Origin: Chloroflexi bacterium UBA5189 | GTDB lineage: Bacteria; Chloroflexota; Limnocylindria; Limnocylindrales; CSP1-4 | Direction of reading: 5' to 3' | Assembly: GCA_002413045.1 (NCBI GenBank) | Contig: DHWF01000026.1 | Coordinates: forward strand, 179,602 to 208,624 | DNA: 29,023 nucleotides | Shown here: piece by piece, positions 7,576 through 14,916 of the stretch | Layout: the number at the start of each line of letters is the position of its first letter | Position numbering within the stretch: position 1 is the first letter of the stretch | Made by a program: the position numbers and the translations under genes | Notes under the pieces: model-generated | What the model saw: only the letters and a program-made list of their open reading frames with translations | The model's database searches: none | What the model was told of the DNA's origin: nothing

Positions 7576-8372
7576 CCGGCCGAACCGAGATCGAACGCAC
7601 CCTCGACGGATTCTTCGCCGAGGGTCCCGAAACTGTCGCCGACCAGGCCATCGTGCGCACCTTCGACGCGATTGACCGAACCAAGCAACGGCGCGACGTG
7701 TTCGTGCCGTGGAGGTTCCCGCTGATGATCACCTTCCCGCGTCTTGCCGCGGCGGTCCTCGTGGCCGTCATCGCGGTCGGCGGAGCCGTCTACCTGCTCG
7801 GATCGAATTTGAGCGTTGGCGTGCCCGTCAAGACATCACCACCGCCATCACCGACGGCCCTTGCGCCCGTGCCGACCGCGAATGACGGCATGGGTACCGA
7901 TACGTCGATATGGACACCATTCACCACCAGCCGGTATGGGTACACGGTGTCCTGGCCGAACACCCCGGTTTGGATCCATTCGCCCGCCACCGAAGACTGG
8001 GCCGGCCAGACCGCGTATGACATGTGGGCGTCTCCGACGGAGGCCCCATGGGTCGACAAGTTCTATGACCAGACGACGCAGGTCACGGTGACCGCGGTCG
8101 CGACCACGATCCCGGTCGGCACGACGGAGGAGGCGTTCATCGACGCCTACCTGAAGCCCGGCGAGAGCGTGCCGGCAACCTGCCCCGAGCTCGCCAACGC
8201 GATGAGGCCGACCGTCATCGACGGCCACGCCGCGCGCGAAACGACGAGGTGCGGCGACCAGGCCGCGTTCGTTGCCGTCGGGAGCCACATGTACGTGTTC
8301 TCGATCTCGGCCGAGAACAGGGTCGCGTTCCTGGACGCGTATCTCACGACGATCAGGCTGCCGGTCGGTTGA
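7572..8372 (+). CDS. Single-pass membrane protein, putative anti-sigma factor
   Basis: This 266-residue protein has a short cytoplasmic N-terminus of about 50 residues, one membrane helix (PRLAAAVLVAVIAVGGAVYLLG, about 56-77 with flanks), a Pro/Thr/Ser-rich linker and an extracytoplasmic domain of about 160 residues. The outer domain contains two cysteines, in ATCPEL and TTRCGDQ, that could form a disulfide. The start overlaps the sigma-factor stop (ATGA), which is the main reason to call it a partner of that sigma factor. I do not see the HxxxCxxC zinc motif of classical zinc-binding anti-sigma domains, and the cytoplasmic part is short, so direct sigma binding is unproven. The outer domain may be the sensor. 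Confidence 0.65.
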   Translation: MTGRTEIERTLDGFFAEGPETVADQAIVRTFDAIDRTKQRRDVFVPWRFPLMITFPRLAAAVLVAVIAVGGAVYLLGSNLSVGVPVKTSPPPSPTALAPVPTANDGMGTDTSIWTPFTTSRYGYTVSWPNTPVWIHSPATEDWAGQTAYDMWASPTEAPWVDKFYDQTTQVTVTAVATTIPVGTTEEAFIDAYLKPGESVPATCPELANAMRPTVIDGHAARETTRCGDQAAFVAVGSHMYVFSISAENRVAFLDAYLTTIRLPVG

Positions 8373-8418
8373 TCGACCCAATGAAGGTCGTCGACTGAGA
8401 CCTCCGTAGTCCAATTCG

Positions 8419-8443
8419 CCGAGGGTCCGCCCTCGGAAAGGAG
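8419..8443 (+). promoter_or_regulatory. Hairpin directly followed by a strong ribosome-binding site, cupin leader
   Basis: CCGAGGG (8419-8425) and CCCTCGG (8430-8436) form a perfect 7-bp stem with a 4-nt loop. The Shine-Dalgarno sequence AAAGGAG (8437-8443) begins at the very next base and lies 7 nt before the ATG at 8451. Either it terminates the sigma operon or it is an mRNA structure next to the ribosome-binding site. Confidence 0.5.
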
Positions 8444-8450
8444 CATTCCA

Positions 8451-8942
8451 ATGTTTTCGCCCACCCCGAGCCGCCGCATGCGCGCCACGCGCAGCGCGTC
8501 GCTCGCGACCCTCATTCTCGCCGCGGTCGTCGGCACCGTCTTCGCGACGGGTGCGGTCGGCTTCCACGGCACCCCATTGGCCCGCGGCACCACCGTCGGA
8601 GCGATGCAGTTCAACGTCGGCGAGATCAAGCTCCAGACGAAGTCGCGGGTCGACTTCGCGCAGGCGACGGTCACCATCGACCCGCTCGGTTCCTCGGGCT
8701 GGCACTCCCACCCCGGCGTCGTGCTGGTCACCGTGACCTCCGGCACGGTCACCTTCTACGACGCGGACTGCACGTTCAACACGTATCCCGCCGGCTCCTC
8801 GTTCATCGAGTCGAACGGTGCCACGGGCCTCGCCCGCAACGAGAGCACGACTACGCCCGCAGTCGTGTACGTGACGTACGTCGTCCCGGTCGGGGCCGCC
8901 CTCCGGATCGACCAGCCCAATCCGGGTTGCCCGCAGTCCTGA
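8451..8942 (+). CDS. Secreted cupin-domain protein
   Basis: This 163-residue protein has an Arg-rich N-terminus followed by a hydrophobic stretch (SLATLILAAVVGTVFATGAVG, about residues 16-36) that looks like a signal peptide or membrane anchor. The rest is one cupin barrel with the metal motif GWHSHPGVVLVTVTSGTVTFY (positions around 83-103). Two cysteines remain in the mature part (DADCTF and NPGCPQ). Single-domain cupins of this type are often of unknown function, and a sugar- or small-molecule-binding role is possible. Its start is well supported by AAAGGAG 7 nt upstream, which is unusual in this window. It follows the sigma/anti-sigma pair and may be a target of that sigma factor (inference). 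Confidence 0.85.
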   Translation: MFSPTPSRRMRATRSASLATLILAAVVGTVFATGAVGFHGTPLARGTTVGAMQFNVGEIKLQTKSRVDFAQATVTIDPLGSSGWHSHPGVVLVTVTSGTVTFYDADCTFNTYPAGSSFIESNGATGLARNESTTTPAVVYVTYVVPVGAALRIDQPNPGCPQS

Positions 8943-8971
8943 TCGGGACGCGTGCGGCCGACCCCGCCACA

Positions 8972-9010
8972 GCACTCGAGGCCGCCGGAGCGATCCGGCG
9001 GCTCGAGTGC
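8972..9010. terminator. Long inverted repeat, bidirectional terminator
   Basis: Two 17-bp arms, GCACTCGAG...CCGCCGGA and their complement, pair with a single bulged G and a GCGA tetraloop. It lies exactly between the convergent cupin gene (ends 8942) and the PEBP-like gene (ends 9031). No T-run flanks it, so an intrinsic terminator without a U-tract, or an mRNA-end-stabilising structure, is likely. Confidence 0.7.
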
Positions 9011-9030
9011 ATGTCCGGGCGATGTGTGGG

Positions 9031-9669
9031 TCAGCCGCCCTTGCGGTACGTTGCGGTGAGCTTCGCCTCGCCGAGGATGTGCCCGTCCGCCGCGCCGAGC
9101 ACCTGGCTCGCCGATGGCGCGCCCGTCAACTCGAGCGACGTGTCGAGCGCGAGGAGGCGGAACAGGTAGTGATGGGTCCCGCTCGGCGGGCACGGGCCGC
9201 CGTAGCCCGCCTTGCCGAAGCTGTTCTTGCCCTGCGTCGGGCCGTCCGGTGAATCGGAGAACCCCGTGGGGATGCCGCCGCTGGCGGTGGCGTCGACGTT
9301 GAAGAAGACCCAGTGCACGAACTCGCCGGCGTCCGGGTCGGTCATGACCAGGGCGAGCGTCTTTGTTCCGTCGGGCGCACCCGACCATTCCAACGGCGGC
9401 GAGATGTCCTGGCCATCGCAAGCGTACGTGCGCGGGATCGCGCCACCCTGGGCGAACGCGCTGCTCGTCAGGGTGAACTCGCCCAAGGGCGTGGCTTCAG
9501 GGGTATGCATGGGGACGTCCGATGATGGCGGTGCGCTCGTGACAGGAGCGCTGGTCGCTGCGGGCGACGGGGTTGCGATCGTCGGACGTACCGTCGCGGC
9601 CGGCGCGCTTGTGCATGCGGCGAGGACGAGACACGCGAGGAGCTCGGCGGCGCTGGTTCGGGTGGCCAT
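9031..9669 (-). CDS. PEBP-family (YbhB/YbcL-like) lipoprotein
   Basis: This protein of about 212 residues has a lipoprotein signal (ELLACLVLAAC, lipobox Cys near residue 19), a Pro/Ser/Thr/Ala-rich spacer and a phosphatidylethanolamine-binding/Raf-kinase-inhibitor-like domain. Domain hallmarks are IPRTYACDGQDISPPLEWSG, LALVMTDPDAGEFVHWVFFN (the ligand-site DPD and HW) and GYGGPCPPSGTHHYLFRLLA. Bacterial family members bind small anionic ligands, and their roles are poorly known. I chose the ATG at 9669 because it places the signal peptide at the N-terminus. The frame is open further upstream, with another ATG at 9678. A weak AGGA lies 8 nt before 9669, and a TACGAT hexamer lies at 9697-9692. 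Confidence 0.85.
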   Translation of the reverse strand: MATRTSAAELLACLVLAACTSAPAATVRPTIATPSPAATSAPVTSAPPSSDVPMHTPEATPLGEFTLTSSAFAQGGAIPRTYACDGQDISPPLEWSGAPDGTKTLALVMTDPDAGEFVHWVFFNVDATASGGIPTGFSDSPDGPTQGKNSFGKAGYGGPCPPSGTHHYLFRLLALDTSLELTGAPSASQVLGAADGHILGEAKLTATYRKGG

Positions 9670-9754
9670 CCAGCACATCCTGCCATCGGGAATCGTACCT
9701 TTGGTTCGGGCCCGCCTCATCTAGGGGAGGCGTCCAGGCAACGCCGACGCATGG

Positions 9755-10978
9755 TCAGTCCGGGAACGCCTCCGGGCCTCGCTCCGCGAGCTCGGAGGCG
9801 TGGCCTTCCGCGTCCTCGGGCGGCAGCCACGAATACGGGTAGCGGTCGTCGTCGAGGTCGAGCGCGGCCTTGGTGAGCTTGAGCGGGTGGAACGTGTCAA
9901 CCATGACGGCGAGCTCCTCGGTCGCCTCCTTGCCGATCGACGCCTCGACGGAGCCCGGGTGCGGACCGTGCGGGATCCCGGCCGGGTGGAGGGTGAACGA
10001 GGCGATCTCCACGCCGCGACGGCTCATGAAGTTGCCCGCAACGTAGTAGATGACCTCGTCGCTGTTGATGTTCGAGTGGTTGTACGGCGCCGGGATCGCG
10101 AGCGGGTGGTAGTCGAACTTTCGCGGCACGAACGAGCAGACCACGAAGTTGCGCGCCTGGAACGTCTGGTGCACCGGCGGCGGCTGGTGGACCCGCCCGG
10201 TGATCGGCTGGAAGTCGGTGATGTTGAATCGGAACGGCCACAGGTAGCCGTCCCAGCCGATGACATCGAACGGGTGGTGCCGGTAGTGGTACGCGGTAAT
10301 GAGATCCGTCGAGCGGACGTGGATGACGAAGTCGCCCGCGTCCGATTTGGGCGCGACGTCAGCGGGCTGATGGAGGTCGCGCTGGGAGTACGGCGAGTGC
10401 TCGAGGAGCTGGCCGTAGTCGTTGCGGTAACGCTTCGGCGGCTCGATCTCCGACGGCGCCTCGAGGTACAGCATCCGCTGCTCCGAACCGGCGTCCGGAT
10501 CGAGGCGCCAGGTCGTGCCGATCGGGAGGACGAGGTAGTCGCCGGGCCCGTACCGGAGCGGCCCGAAGATCGTGTCGCAGACGCCGGTGCCCTCGTGAAC
10601 GTAGAGCATCTCGTCGGCGACGCCGTTGCGGTAGAACTGGCCGGCGGGCATCGCCTCGGCGGCCCGAACGATTCCGAAGACGACATCGCTGTTGAAGTAC
10701 AGCGGAATGCGCCCCGAGATCACGTCACCCTTCGGCGGGACGTCGCCGGTCTTTGTGAGGTGGTGCCGATGGACGTCCTCGTCGGCCGCCTCGAGCTTGA
10801 TCCGCCTGACCGCCTCGACCTTGTGCGTTCGCGTCGGCGGGACCAGGTGATACAGGAGCGAGCTGCGGCCGGAAAACCCTTCGACCCCGAACAGCTCCTC
10901 CGCGTACAAGCTGCCGTCGGGCTGGCGCAGCTGCGTGTGGCGCTGCCGCGGGACGGTGCCGTGCTGGATGTAATACAT
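9755..10978 (-). CDS. hmgA: Homogentisate 1,2-dioxygenase
   Basis: This 407-residue iron(II) enzyme opens the ring of homogentisate to maleylacetoacetate in tyrosine and phenylalanine breakdown. The N-terminal half is the support domain (YYIQHGTVPRQRHTQLRQ at the start, EMLYVHEGTG, YGPGDYLVLP). The active-site region has PYNHSNINSDEVIYY (H301, E308) and HPAGIPHGPHPG (H337), consistent with the His/Glu/His iron site of this family. Length is typical for the bacterial branch. The ATG at 10978 has a TAGACT hexamer 9 nt upstream and also GGAG 5 nt upstream, so it may be served both by its own promoter and by readthrough from the preceding gene 23 bp away. Confidence 0.93.
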   Translation of the reverse strand: MYYIQHGTVPRQRHTQLRQPDGSLYAEELFGVEGFSGRSSLLYHLVPPTRTHKVEAVRRIKLEAADEDVHRHHLTKTGDVPPKGDVISGRIPLYFNSDVVFGIVRAAEAMPAGQFYRNGVADEMLYVHEGTGVCDTIFGPLRYGPGDYLVLPIGTTWRLDPDAGSEQRMLYLEAPSEIEPPKRYRNDYGQLLEHSPYSQRDLHQPADVAPKSDAGDFVIHVRSTDLITAYHYRHHPFDVIGWDGYLWPFRFNITDFQPITGRVHQPPPVHQTFQARNFVVCSFVPRKFDYHPLAIPAPYNHSNINSDEVIYYVAGNFMSRRGVEIASFTLHPAGIPHGPHPGSVEASIGKEATEELAVMVDTFHPLKLTKAALDLDDDRYPYSWLPPEDAEGHASELAERGPEAFPD

Positions 10979-10987
10979 GGCCGCTCC

Positions 10988-10993
10988 AGTCTA
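10988..10993 (-). promoter_or_regulatory. -10 hexamer TAGACT upstream of hmgA
   Basis: TAGACT on the minus strand lies in the 23-bp gap between the upstream gene's stop and the hmgA ATG. The 9-nt distance would give a leader of only 2-3 nt. The same hexamer precedes the fumarylacetoacetase-family gene at 13178-13173. Confidence 0.4.
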
Positions 10994-11001
10994 GTGGCGG
11001 C

Positions 11002-12117
11002 TCAGCCGCTGCGGCCGCGCGCGTCGACGGGCCAAATGCCGACGATCTCGCCGTCGCGCGTCGCGATGAACGAGTCGCGCAGGTCGATGACCGGACAGAC
11101 GTGGTTCGGGATGACCGCGAGGACCTCGCCGACGTGCGGGCTCGGCGTTCCCGGCGGAATTCGCACGACGCCGTGGTAGTCGGAAACGCGCTCGAGGACG
11201 GCGTCCGGATACGCCGGCAGGAGGCCATGGCCGGTCAGGTACGAGGCGACGTCCTTGGTCAGCGTCTTCGCCCCCGCGTCGAGGACGACCTGGCCGTCGA
11301 CGGCGGCCGAAACGACCGTCGTCGCCACGGCGATCGCGACACCGTCGCCGGGAACCGCCTCGATCGCCCATTGCTGACGGTCGCCGATGAGATAGGTGCC
11401 GGCCCGCATCTCATTGACCGGCGCGACCGCAGCCGTGAGTTGCGTGGGGGTCGAGCCGGCGCTGATCACGACGGGCTCGATGTCCACGGAAGCGAGGGCC
11501 GCCGCTCCCTGGGTCAGGGTCGCCACCTCGTCGGCGCCGGCCGGCTCGGCGCCGCCAGGTCGATAGGCATGGCCGCCGTGCGTGAAGACGCCACGGACGT
11601 CGAGCCCGAGGTCGCGAGCCGCGCCCGCGATCTCACCGGCGCGATCCGCCGGGGCGCCGGTCCGGCCATTGCCCGGGTCCAACTCGAGCATGACCGCGAG
11701 CGGGCGTCGCGACCCCGCGACGGCAGCCGCCAGGCGCTCGGCACCGGAGATCGAGTCAAAGCCGACGATGAGTCGCAGCGCGTCGAGGTCGTGGAGGGCG
11801 CGAAGCCGGGCCGCCTTCGGGCCCTCGGCCCAGACCGGGTAGGCGATGAACAGGTCGTCGAGGCCCGCGGCGGCGAACACCTCGGCCTCACCGAGGTTGC
11901 CGACGGTCAGCCCTCGCGCGCCTGCTTCGAGCTGGATGCGCGCCAGCGCGACGCTCTTGTGGGTCTTCGCGTGCGGGCGCAGCGCGATCCCTCGGGCCGA
12001 CAATGCATCGCCGAGCCGGCGCGCATTCCGCTCGACGATGTCGAGGTCGATGACGACCGCGGGCGTGTCGATGCCGGCGGGCAGCCTGGACGGAACGATC
12101 GGCTCGATCATCGCCAT
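11002..12117 (-). CDS. D-threonine aldolase / D-serine dehydratase-like PLP enzyme
   Basis: This 371-residue protein belongs to the fold-type III PLP family that includes D-threonine aldolase and eukaryotic-type D-serine dehydratase (DSD1). The N-terminal alanine-racemase-like barrel shows DTPAVVIDLDIVERNARR and RPHAKTHKSVALA, with the PLP lysine in HAKTHK (about residue 51). The C-terminal part contains PNHVCPVIDL, whose His-x-Cys matches the Zn-binding pair of these enzymes. The ATG at 12117 shares one base with the stop of the preceding gene (TGATG), so it is co-translated with the fumarylacetoacetase-family gene. It has no place in the textbook tyrosine pathway. It could act on a D-amino acid or a hydroxylated by-product. 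Confidence 0.85.
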   Translation of the reverse strand: MAMIEPIVPSRLPAGIDTPAVVIDLDIVERNARRLGDALSARGIALRPHAKTHKSVALARIQLEAGARGLTVGNLGEAEVFAAAGLDDLFIAYPVWAEGPKAARLRALHDLDALRLIVGFDSISGAERLAAAVAGSRRPLAVMLELDPGNGRTGAPADRAGEIAGAARDLGLDVRGVFTHGGHAYRPGGAEPAGADEVATLTQGAAALASVDIEPVVISAGSTPTQLTAAVAPVNEMRAGTYLIGDRQQWAIEAVPGDGVAIAVATTVVSAAVDGQVVLDAGAKTLTKDVASYLTGHGLLPAYPDAVLERVSDYHGVVRIPPGTPSPHVGEVLAVIPNHVCPVIDLRDSFIATRDGEIVGIWPVDARGRSG

Positions 12118-13166
12118 CAACCGGCAGGCCGCGCGATGACGGGGGTCGTCAGCGCCCCGAGCCGCTCGATCGAAAGCGTCACCTGGTCGCCCGGCTGGAG
12201 CCAGCGCTTGAGCGTCGAGTCCTTGACCTCGAGCAGGCAGCCGGTCCCGACCGTGCCGCTCCCGAGGATGTCGCCGGGCCGGACGTGGACGTCCGTCGAG
12301 GCACGCGCCAGCATGTGGCCGAACGAGTAGCGCGCGATCGACCACGAGCCACGCGAGACCTCGGTGACGGTGCCATCCAAGCCCCTGACGGTCGCGGTCA
12401 TCGTCATGTCGGGCGCCGTCGCTCCCGCCGCCCATCGATCGGCGAGCTCGTCCGGGGTGACGATCCACGGGCCGATCGTGAGCGCGAAGTCCTTGCCCTT
12501 TGCCGGGCCGAGCCGGACGGTCGACTCGTCGCGCTGCAGGTCGCGCGCTGACCAGTCGTTGACGATCAGGAAGCCGCCGATCGCCTCCGCCGCACGCTCC
12601 TCGGGCAGGTTGTAGGCCGGCGTGTCGACGATCGCGCCGACTTCGAGCTCGAAGTCGAGCTCCTCGCTGCCACGCGGCGCCCAAACAGGATCGCCCGGTC
12701 CGCGCAGCTCCGAGACGTTCGAGAAGTAGAAGATCGGCAGCCGGAACCAGGCCTCGGGGATCTCGCCGCCGCGGCGGTTCCACATCGTCGCGACGTGCTG
12801 CTCGAAGGCGTAGAAGTCGCGGAATGTCGGCGGCCGCAGGATCGGCGGCCCGAAGGCGAGATTCGACGCTCCCAGGACGGCGTCGTCGTCCGGGTCGAGC
12901 GCGCCGGCAGCCGGCGCGAAGCCATCGAGAATCTCGCCGACCGCTTCGATCCGCAGCCCGCGCGCGAAGAGCTCGTCGAGCGTCGTGATCGGCTGCCGGA
13001 ACAGGCTCGAGTTATGGGCACGCCGGGGATCGGCCGCAACGAGCCGCCGGCGAGCGACTTCCACGTCGAGCCAGGCTTCCGAGTCCGCCGTCCCCCCGGC
13101 CTGGCCCGCGAGGCGCCACCCTGCCCCGGCTGGGCCATTTCGTTCCCGAACGTGGGCGATCCGCAT
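12117..13166 (-). CDS. Fumarylacetoacetase-family hydrolase
   Basis: This 349-residue member of the FAH superfamily probably hydrolyses fumarylacetoacetate (or maleylacetoacetate) to acetoacetate and a C4 dicarboxylate, the last tyrosine-degradation step. Motifs include FRDFYAFEQHVATMWNRRG, LPIFYFSN, ELDFELEVGAIVD (metal-binding acidic cluster), IVNDWSARDLQ and LGPAKGKDFA. The neighbours hppD and hmgA make fumarylacetoacetase the likeliest role. Superfamily relatives with other acylpyruvate or oxaloacetate activities look similar, so I give no symbol. The ATG at 13166 is 6 nt from a TAGACT hexamer, so this gene and the PLP gene probably form a leaderless operon with hmgA. Confidence 0.87.
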   Translation of the reverse strand: MRIAHVRERNGPAGAGWRLAGQAGGTADSEAWLDVEVARRRLVAADPRRAHNSSLFRQPITTLDELFARGLRIEAVGEILDGFAPAAGALDPDDDAVLGASNLAFGPPILRPPTFRDFYAFEQHVATMWNRRGGEIPEAWFRLPIFYFSNVSELRGPGDPVWAPRGSEELDFELEVGAIVDTPAYNLPEERAAEAIGGFLIVNDWSARDLQRDESTVRLGPAKGKDFALTIGPWIVTPDELADRWAAGATAPDMTMTATVRGLDGTVTEVSRGSWSIARYSFGHMLARASTDVHVRPGDILGSGTVGTGCLLEVKDSTLKRWLQPGDQVTLSIERLGALTTPVIARPAG

Positions 13167-13172
13167 GCCCCG

Positions 13173-13178
13173 AGTCTA
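13173..13178 (-). promoter_or_regulatory. -10 hexamer TAGACT, leaderless promoter of the fumarylacetoacetase-family gene
   Basis: TAGACT on the minus strand ends 6 nt before the ATG at 13166, with no Shine-Dalgarno sequence. It lies in the 107-bp gap after the cyclic-nucleotide-binding gene. No -35 sequence is convincing. Confidence 0.5.
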
Positions 13179-13273
13179 GAAGGGCTGGCACCAGATGAGC
13201 CACGGGATGACCAGGAAGCGGCCGGCGCCCGGGGTAGTGCAGCACTTCGGCGGCCGGCGTCGTCACGACATCG

Positions 13274-13699
13274 TCAGTGGACCGCGTTCTCCTCGATCCG
13301 CCGGACCTTGGTCGCAAGGCCCTCGAGCACGCGCATCCGAAACTTCGGATGGCCGTCCATCAGCGAGTGGAACTCACGGTGCGCGACCACGAATGCGCGC
13401 AGGGGTCCGTCCGCGGTGACGGTCGCCGTGCGCGGGCCCTCGGCGATCAGTGACATCTCGCCGAAGACCGAGCCAGGACCGAAGTCCGCGATCGGGCGGC
13501 CGTCGCGGACCGCCTTCGCACTGCCTGAAACCACGATGAACATCTCGGTTCCGGGCTCGCCTTGGCGCATGATCACGTGCCCGTCCGGCACGTCGATCTC
13601 GTCGACGAGCTTCGCGATGCGCTGCAGGTCGCCAGGTCCACAGGCGGCGAAGAGCGCGATCGAGCGCAGCGAGTCCAGCTTGGGGTCGTTCCCCGCCAT
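13274..13699 (-). CDS. Cyclic-nucleotide-binding-domain protein
   Basis: This protein of about 141 residues is essentially one cNMP-binding beta-roll (Crp/PKA-regulatory type) with no DNA-binding domain. It shows VIMRQGEPGTEMFIVVSGSA and the phosphate-binding cassette FGEMSLIAEGPRTATV, where the Glu and Arg normally contact the cyclic nucleotide. An ATG at 13699 has GAGGGAGAG about 5 nt upstream; a GTG at 13705 is also possible but would sit too close to that site. It lies 26 bp downstream of hppD, in the same direction. It may sense cAMP or cGMP or be a degenerate regulatory module. Its partner is not evident. Confidence 0.82.
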   Translation of the reverse strand: MAGNDPKLDSLRSIALFAACGPGDLQRIAKLVDEIDVPDGHVIMRQGEPGTEMFIVVSGSAKAVRDGRPIADFGPGSVFGEMSLIAEGPRTATVTADGPLRAFVVAHREFHSLMDGHPKFRMRVLEGLATKVRRIEENAVH

Positions 13700-13731
13700 T
13701 TCCACTCTCCCTCTGAATTCCGAGTGCAGTC

Positions 13732-14916
13732 CTAGAGGTTCCCTCGCCGGGCCTGCTCGATCTCGATCGCCTCGAACAGCGCCTTGAAGTTGCCGACGCC
13801 AAAGCCGCGTGAGCCATGCCGCTCGATGATCTCGAAGAAGAACGTCGGGCGGTCCTGGATCGGGCGGGTGAAGATCTGGAGGAGGTAGCCCTCCTCGTCA
13901 CGGTCTGCCTCGATGCCGAGCTCCTCGAGGGTAGCGATCGGGACACCGACGTCGCCGACGCGGTCGGCGAGGGTCTCGTAGTAGGCGTGGGGCATGCCCA
14001 GGAACTCGACGCCGTTCTCGCGCAGCTGCCGGACGGTCTTGACGATGTCCTCGGTCCGGAGCGCGATGTGCTGGGTCCCGTTGTCCAGGTAGTAGTCGAG
14101 GAACTCCTGGATCTGGCTCTTCTTCTTGCCCGACGCCGGCTCGTTGATCGGGAACTTGATCCGGCCGTTGCCGTTGGTCATGACCTTCGACATCAGGGCC
14201 GAGTACTCGGTGTGGATGACCTTGTCGTCGTAGTGGATGAGCTGGGCGAAGCCGAAGACGTCTCGGTAGTAGTCCACGAACTTGTTCATGTCGCCCAGCT
14301 CGACGTTGCCGACACAGTGGTCGATCTCGAGCAGGGACAGGCCCTGGGCCGCGGCGGCCGGCTTCTTGATCCGTCGGTAGCCCGGGGCGAAGACGCCGTG
14401 GTAGTCACGCCGGTCGATGAAGGAGTGGCGGACGTCGCCGTAGGTCGCGACTGCGCTGCGCCGGAGGATGCCGTCCTCGCCGCCGTCGAGGTCGGCGGGC
14501 TCCAGCACCGAGCGCGCGCCCCGGGTCGTGGTCTCGCGCCACGAGGACGTGGCGTCGTCGACGTTGAAGGCGATGTCCTTGACGCCGTCACCGTGGCGAT
14601 GGACGTGCTCGGCGATCTCGCCGTCCGGGCTCAGGGCGCCCGTGAGCACGATCGTGATGTCGTTCTGGCGCATGACGTAGCTCGATCGATCGCGCATGCC
14701 CGTCTCGAGGCCGGCATACGCGATCGGCGTGAATCCCCACAGGGCGCGGAAGTAGTGTGCCGCCTGGCGCGCGTTGCCGACCCAGAACTCGACGTAGTCG
14801 ACGCCGTTCAGGGGCAGGAAGTCCTTGGCTTCCTTGTAGGCATCCTTGTTGACGTGGGCTCCCGATTGGTTGGCGGCGCCCTGGGCGGCCGCGTCTCGGG
14901 CGATCGTGTCGGTCAT
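13732..14916 (-). CDS. hppD: 4-Hydroxyphenylpyruvate dioxygenase
   Basis: This 394-residue Fe(II) dioxygenase converts 4-hydroxyphenylpyruvate to homogentisate. Two vicinal-oxygen-chelate halves are visible, starting at VDYVEFWVGNARQAAHYFR and at LSLLEIDHCVGNV. The metal ligands are H200 (EIDHCVGN), H283 (GTQHIALRT) and E362 (FFFEIIERHG), and the C-terminal gate helix GSRGFGVGNFKALFEAIE is complete. The ATG at 14916 overlaps the argR stop (ATGA). Translation is therefore coupled to the arginine repressor, an unexpected link between tyrosine catabolism and arginine control. The product feeds hmgA and the FAH-family gene downstream on the same strand. Confidence 0.96.
   Translation of the reverse strand: MTDTIARDAAAQGAANQSGAHVNKDAYKEAKDFLPLNGVDYVEFWVGNARQAAHYFRALWGFTPIAYAGLETGMRDRSSYVMRQNDITIVLTGALSPDGEIAEHVHRHGDGVKDIAFNVDDATSSWRETTTRGARSVLEPADLDGGEDGILRRSAVATYGDVRHSFIDRRDYHGVFAPGYRRIKKPAAAAQGLSLLEIDHCVGNVELGDMNKFVDYYRDVFGFAQLIHYDDKVIHTEYSALMSKVMTNGNGRIKFPINEPASGKKKSQIQEFLDYYLDNGTQHIALRTEDIVKTVRQLRENGVEFLGMPHAYYETLADRVGDVGVPIATLEELGIEADRDEEGYLLQIFTRPIQDRPTFFFEIIERHGSRGFGVGNFKALFEAIEIEQARRGNL

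Noticed and set aside
13167..13273. A possible small gene in the gap between the FAH-family and cyclic-nucleotide-binding genes
   Set aside because: No open frame with a start and plausible composition fits within this 107-bp gap; it holds only the TAGACT promoter.
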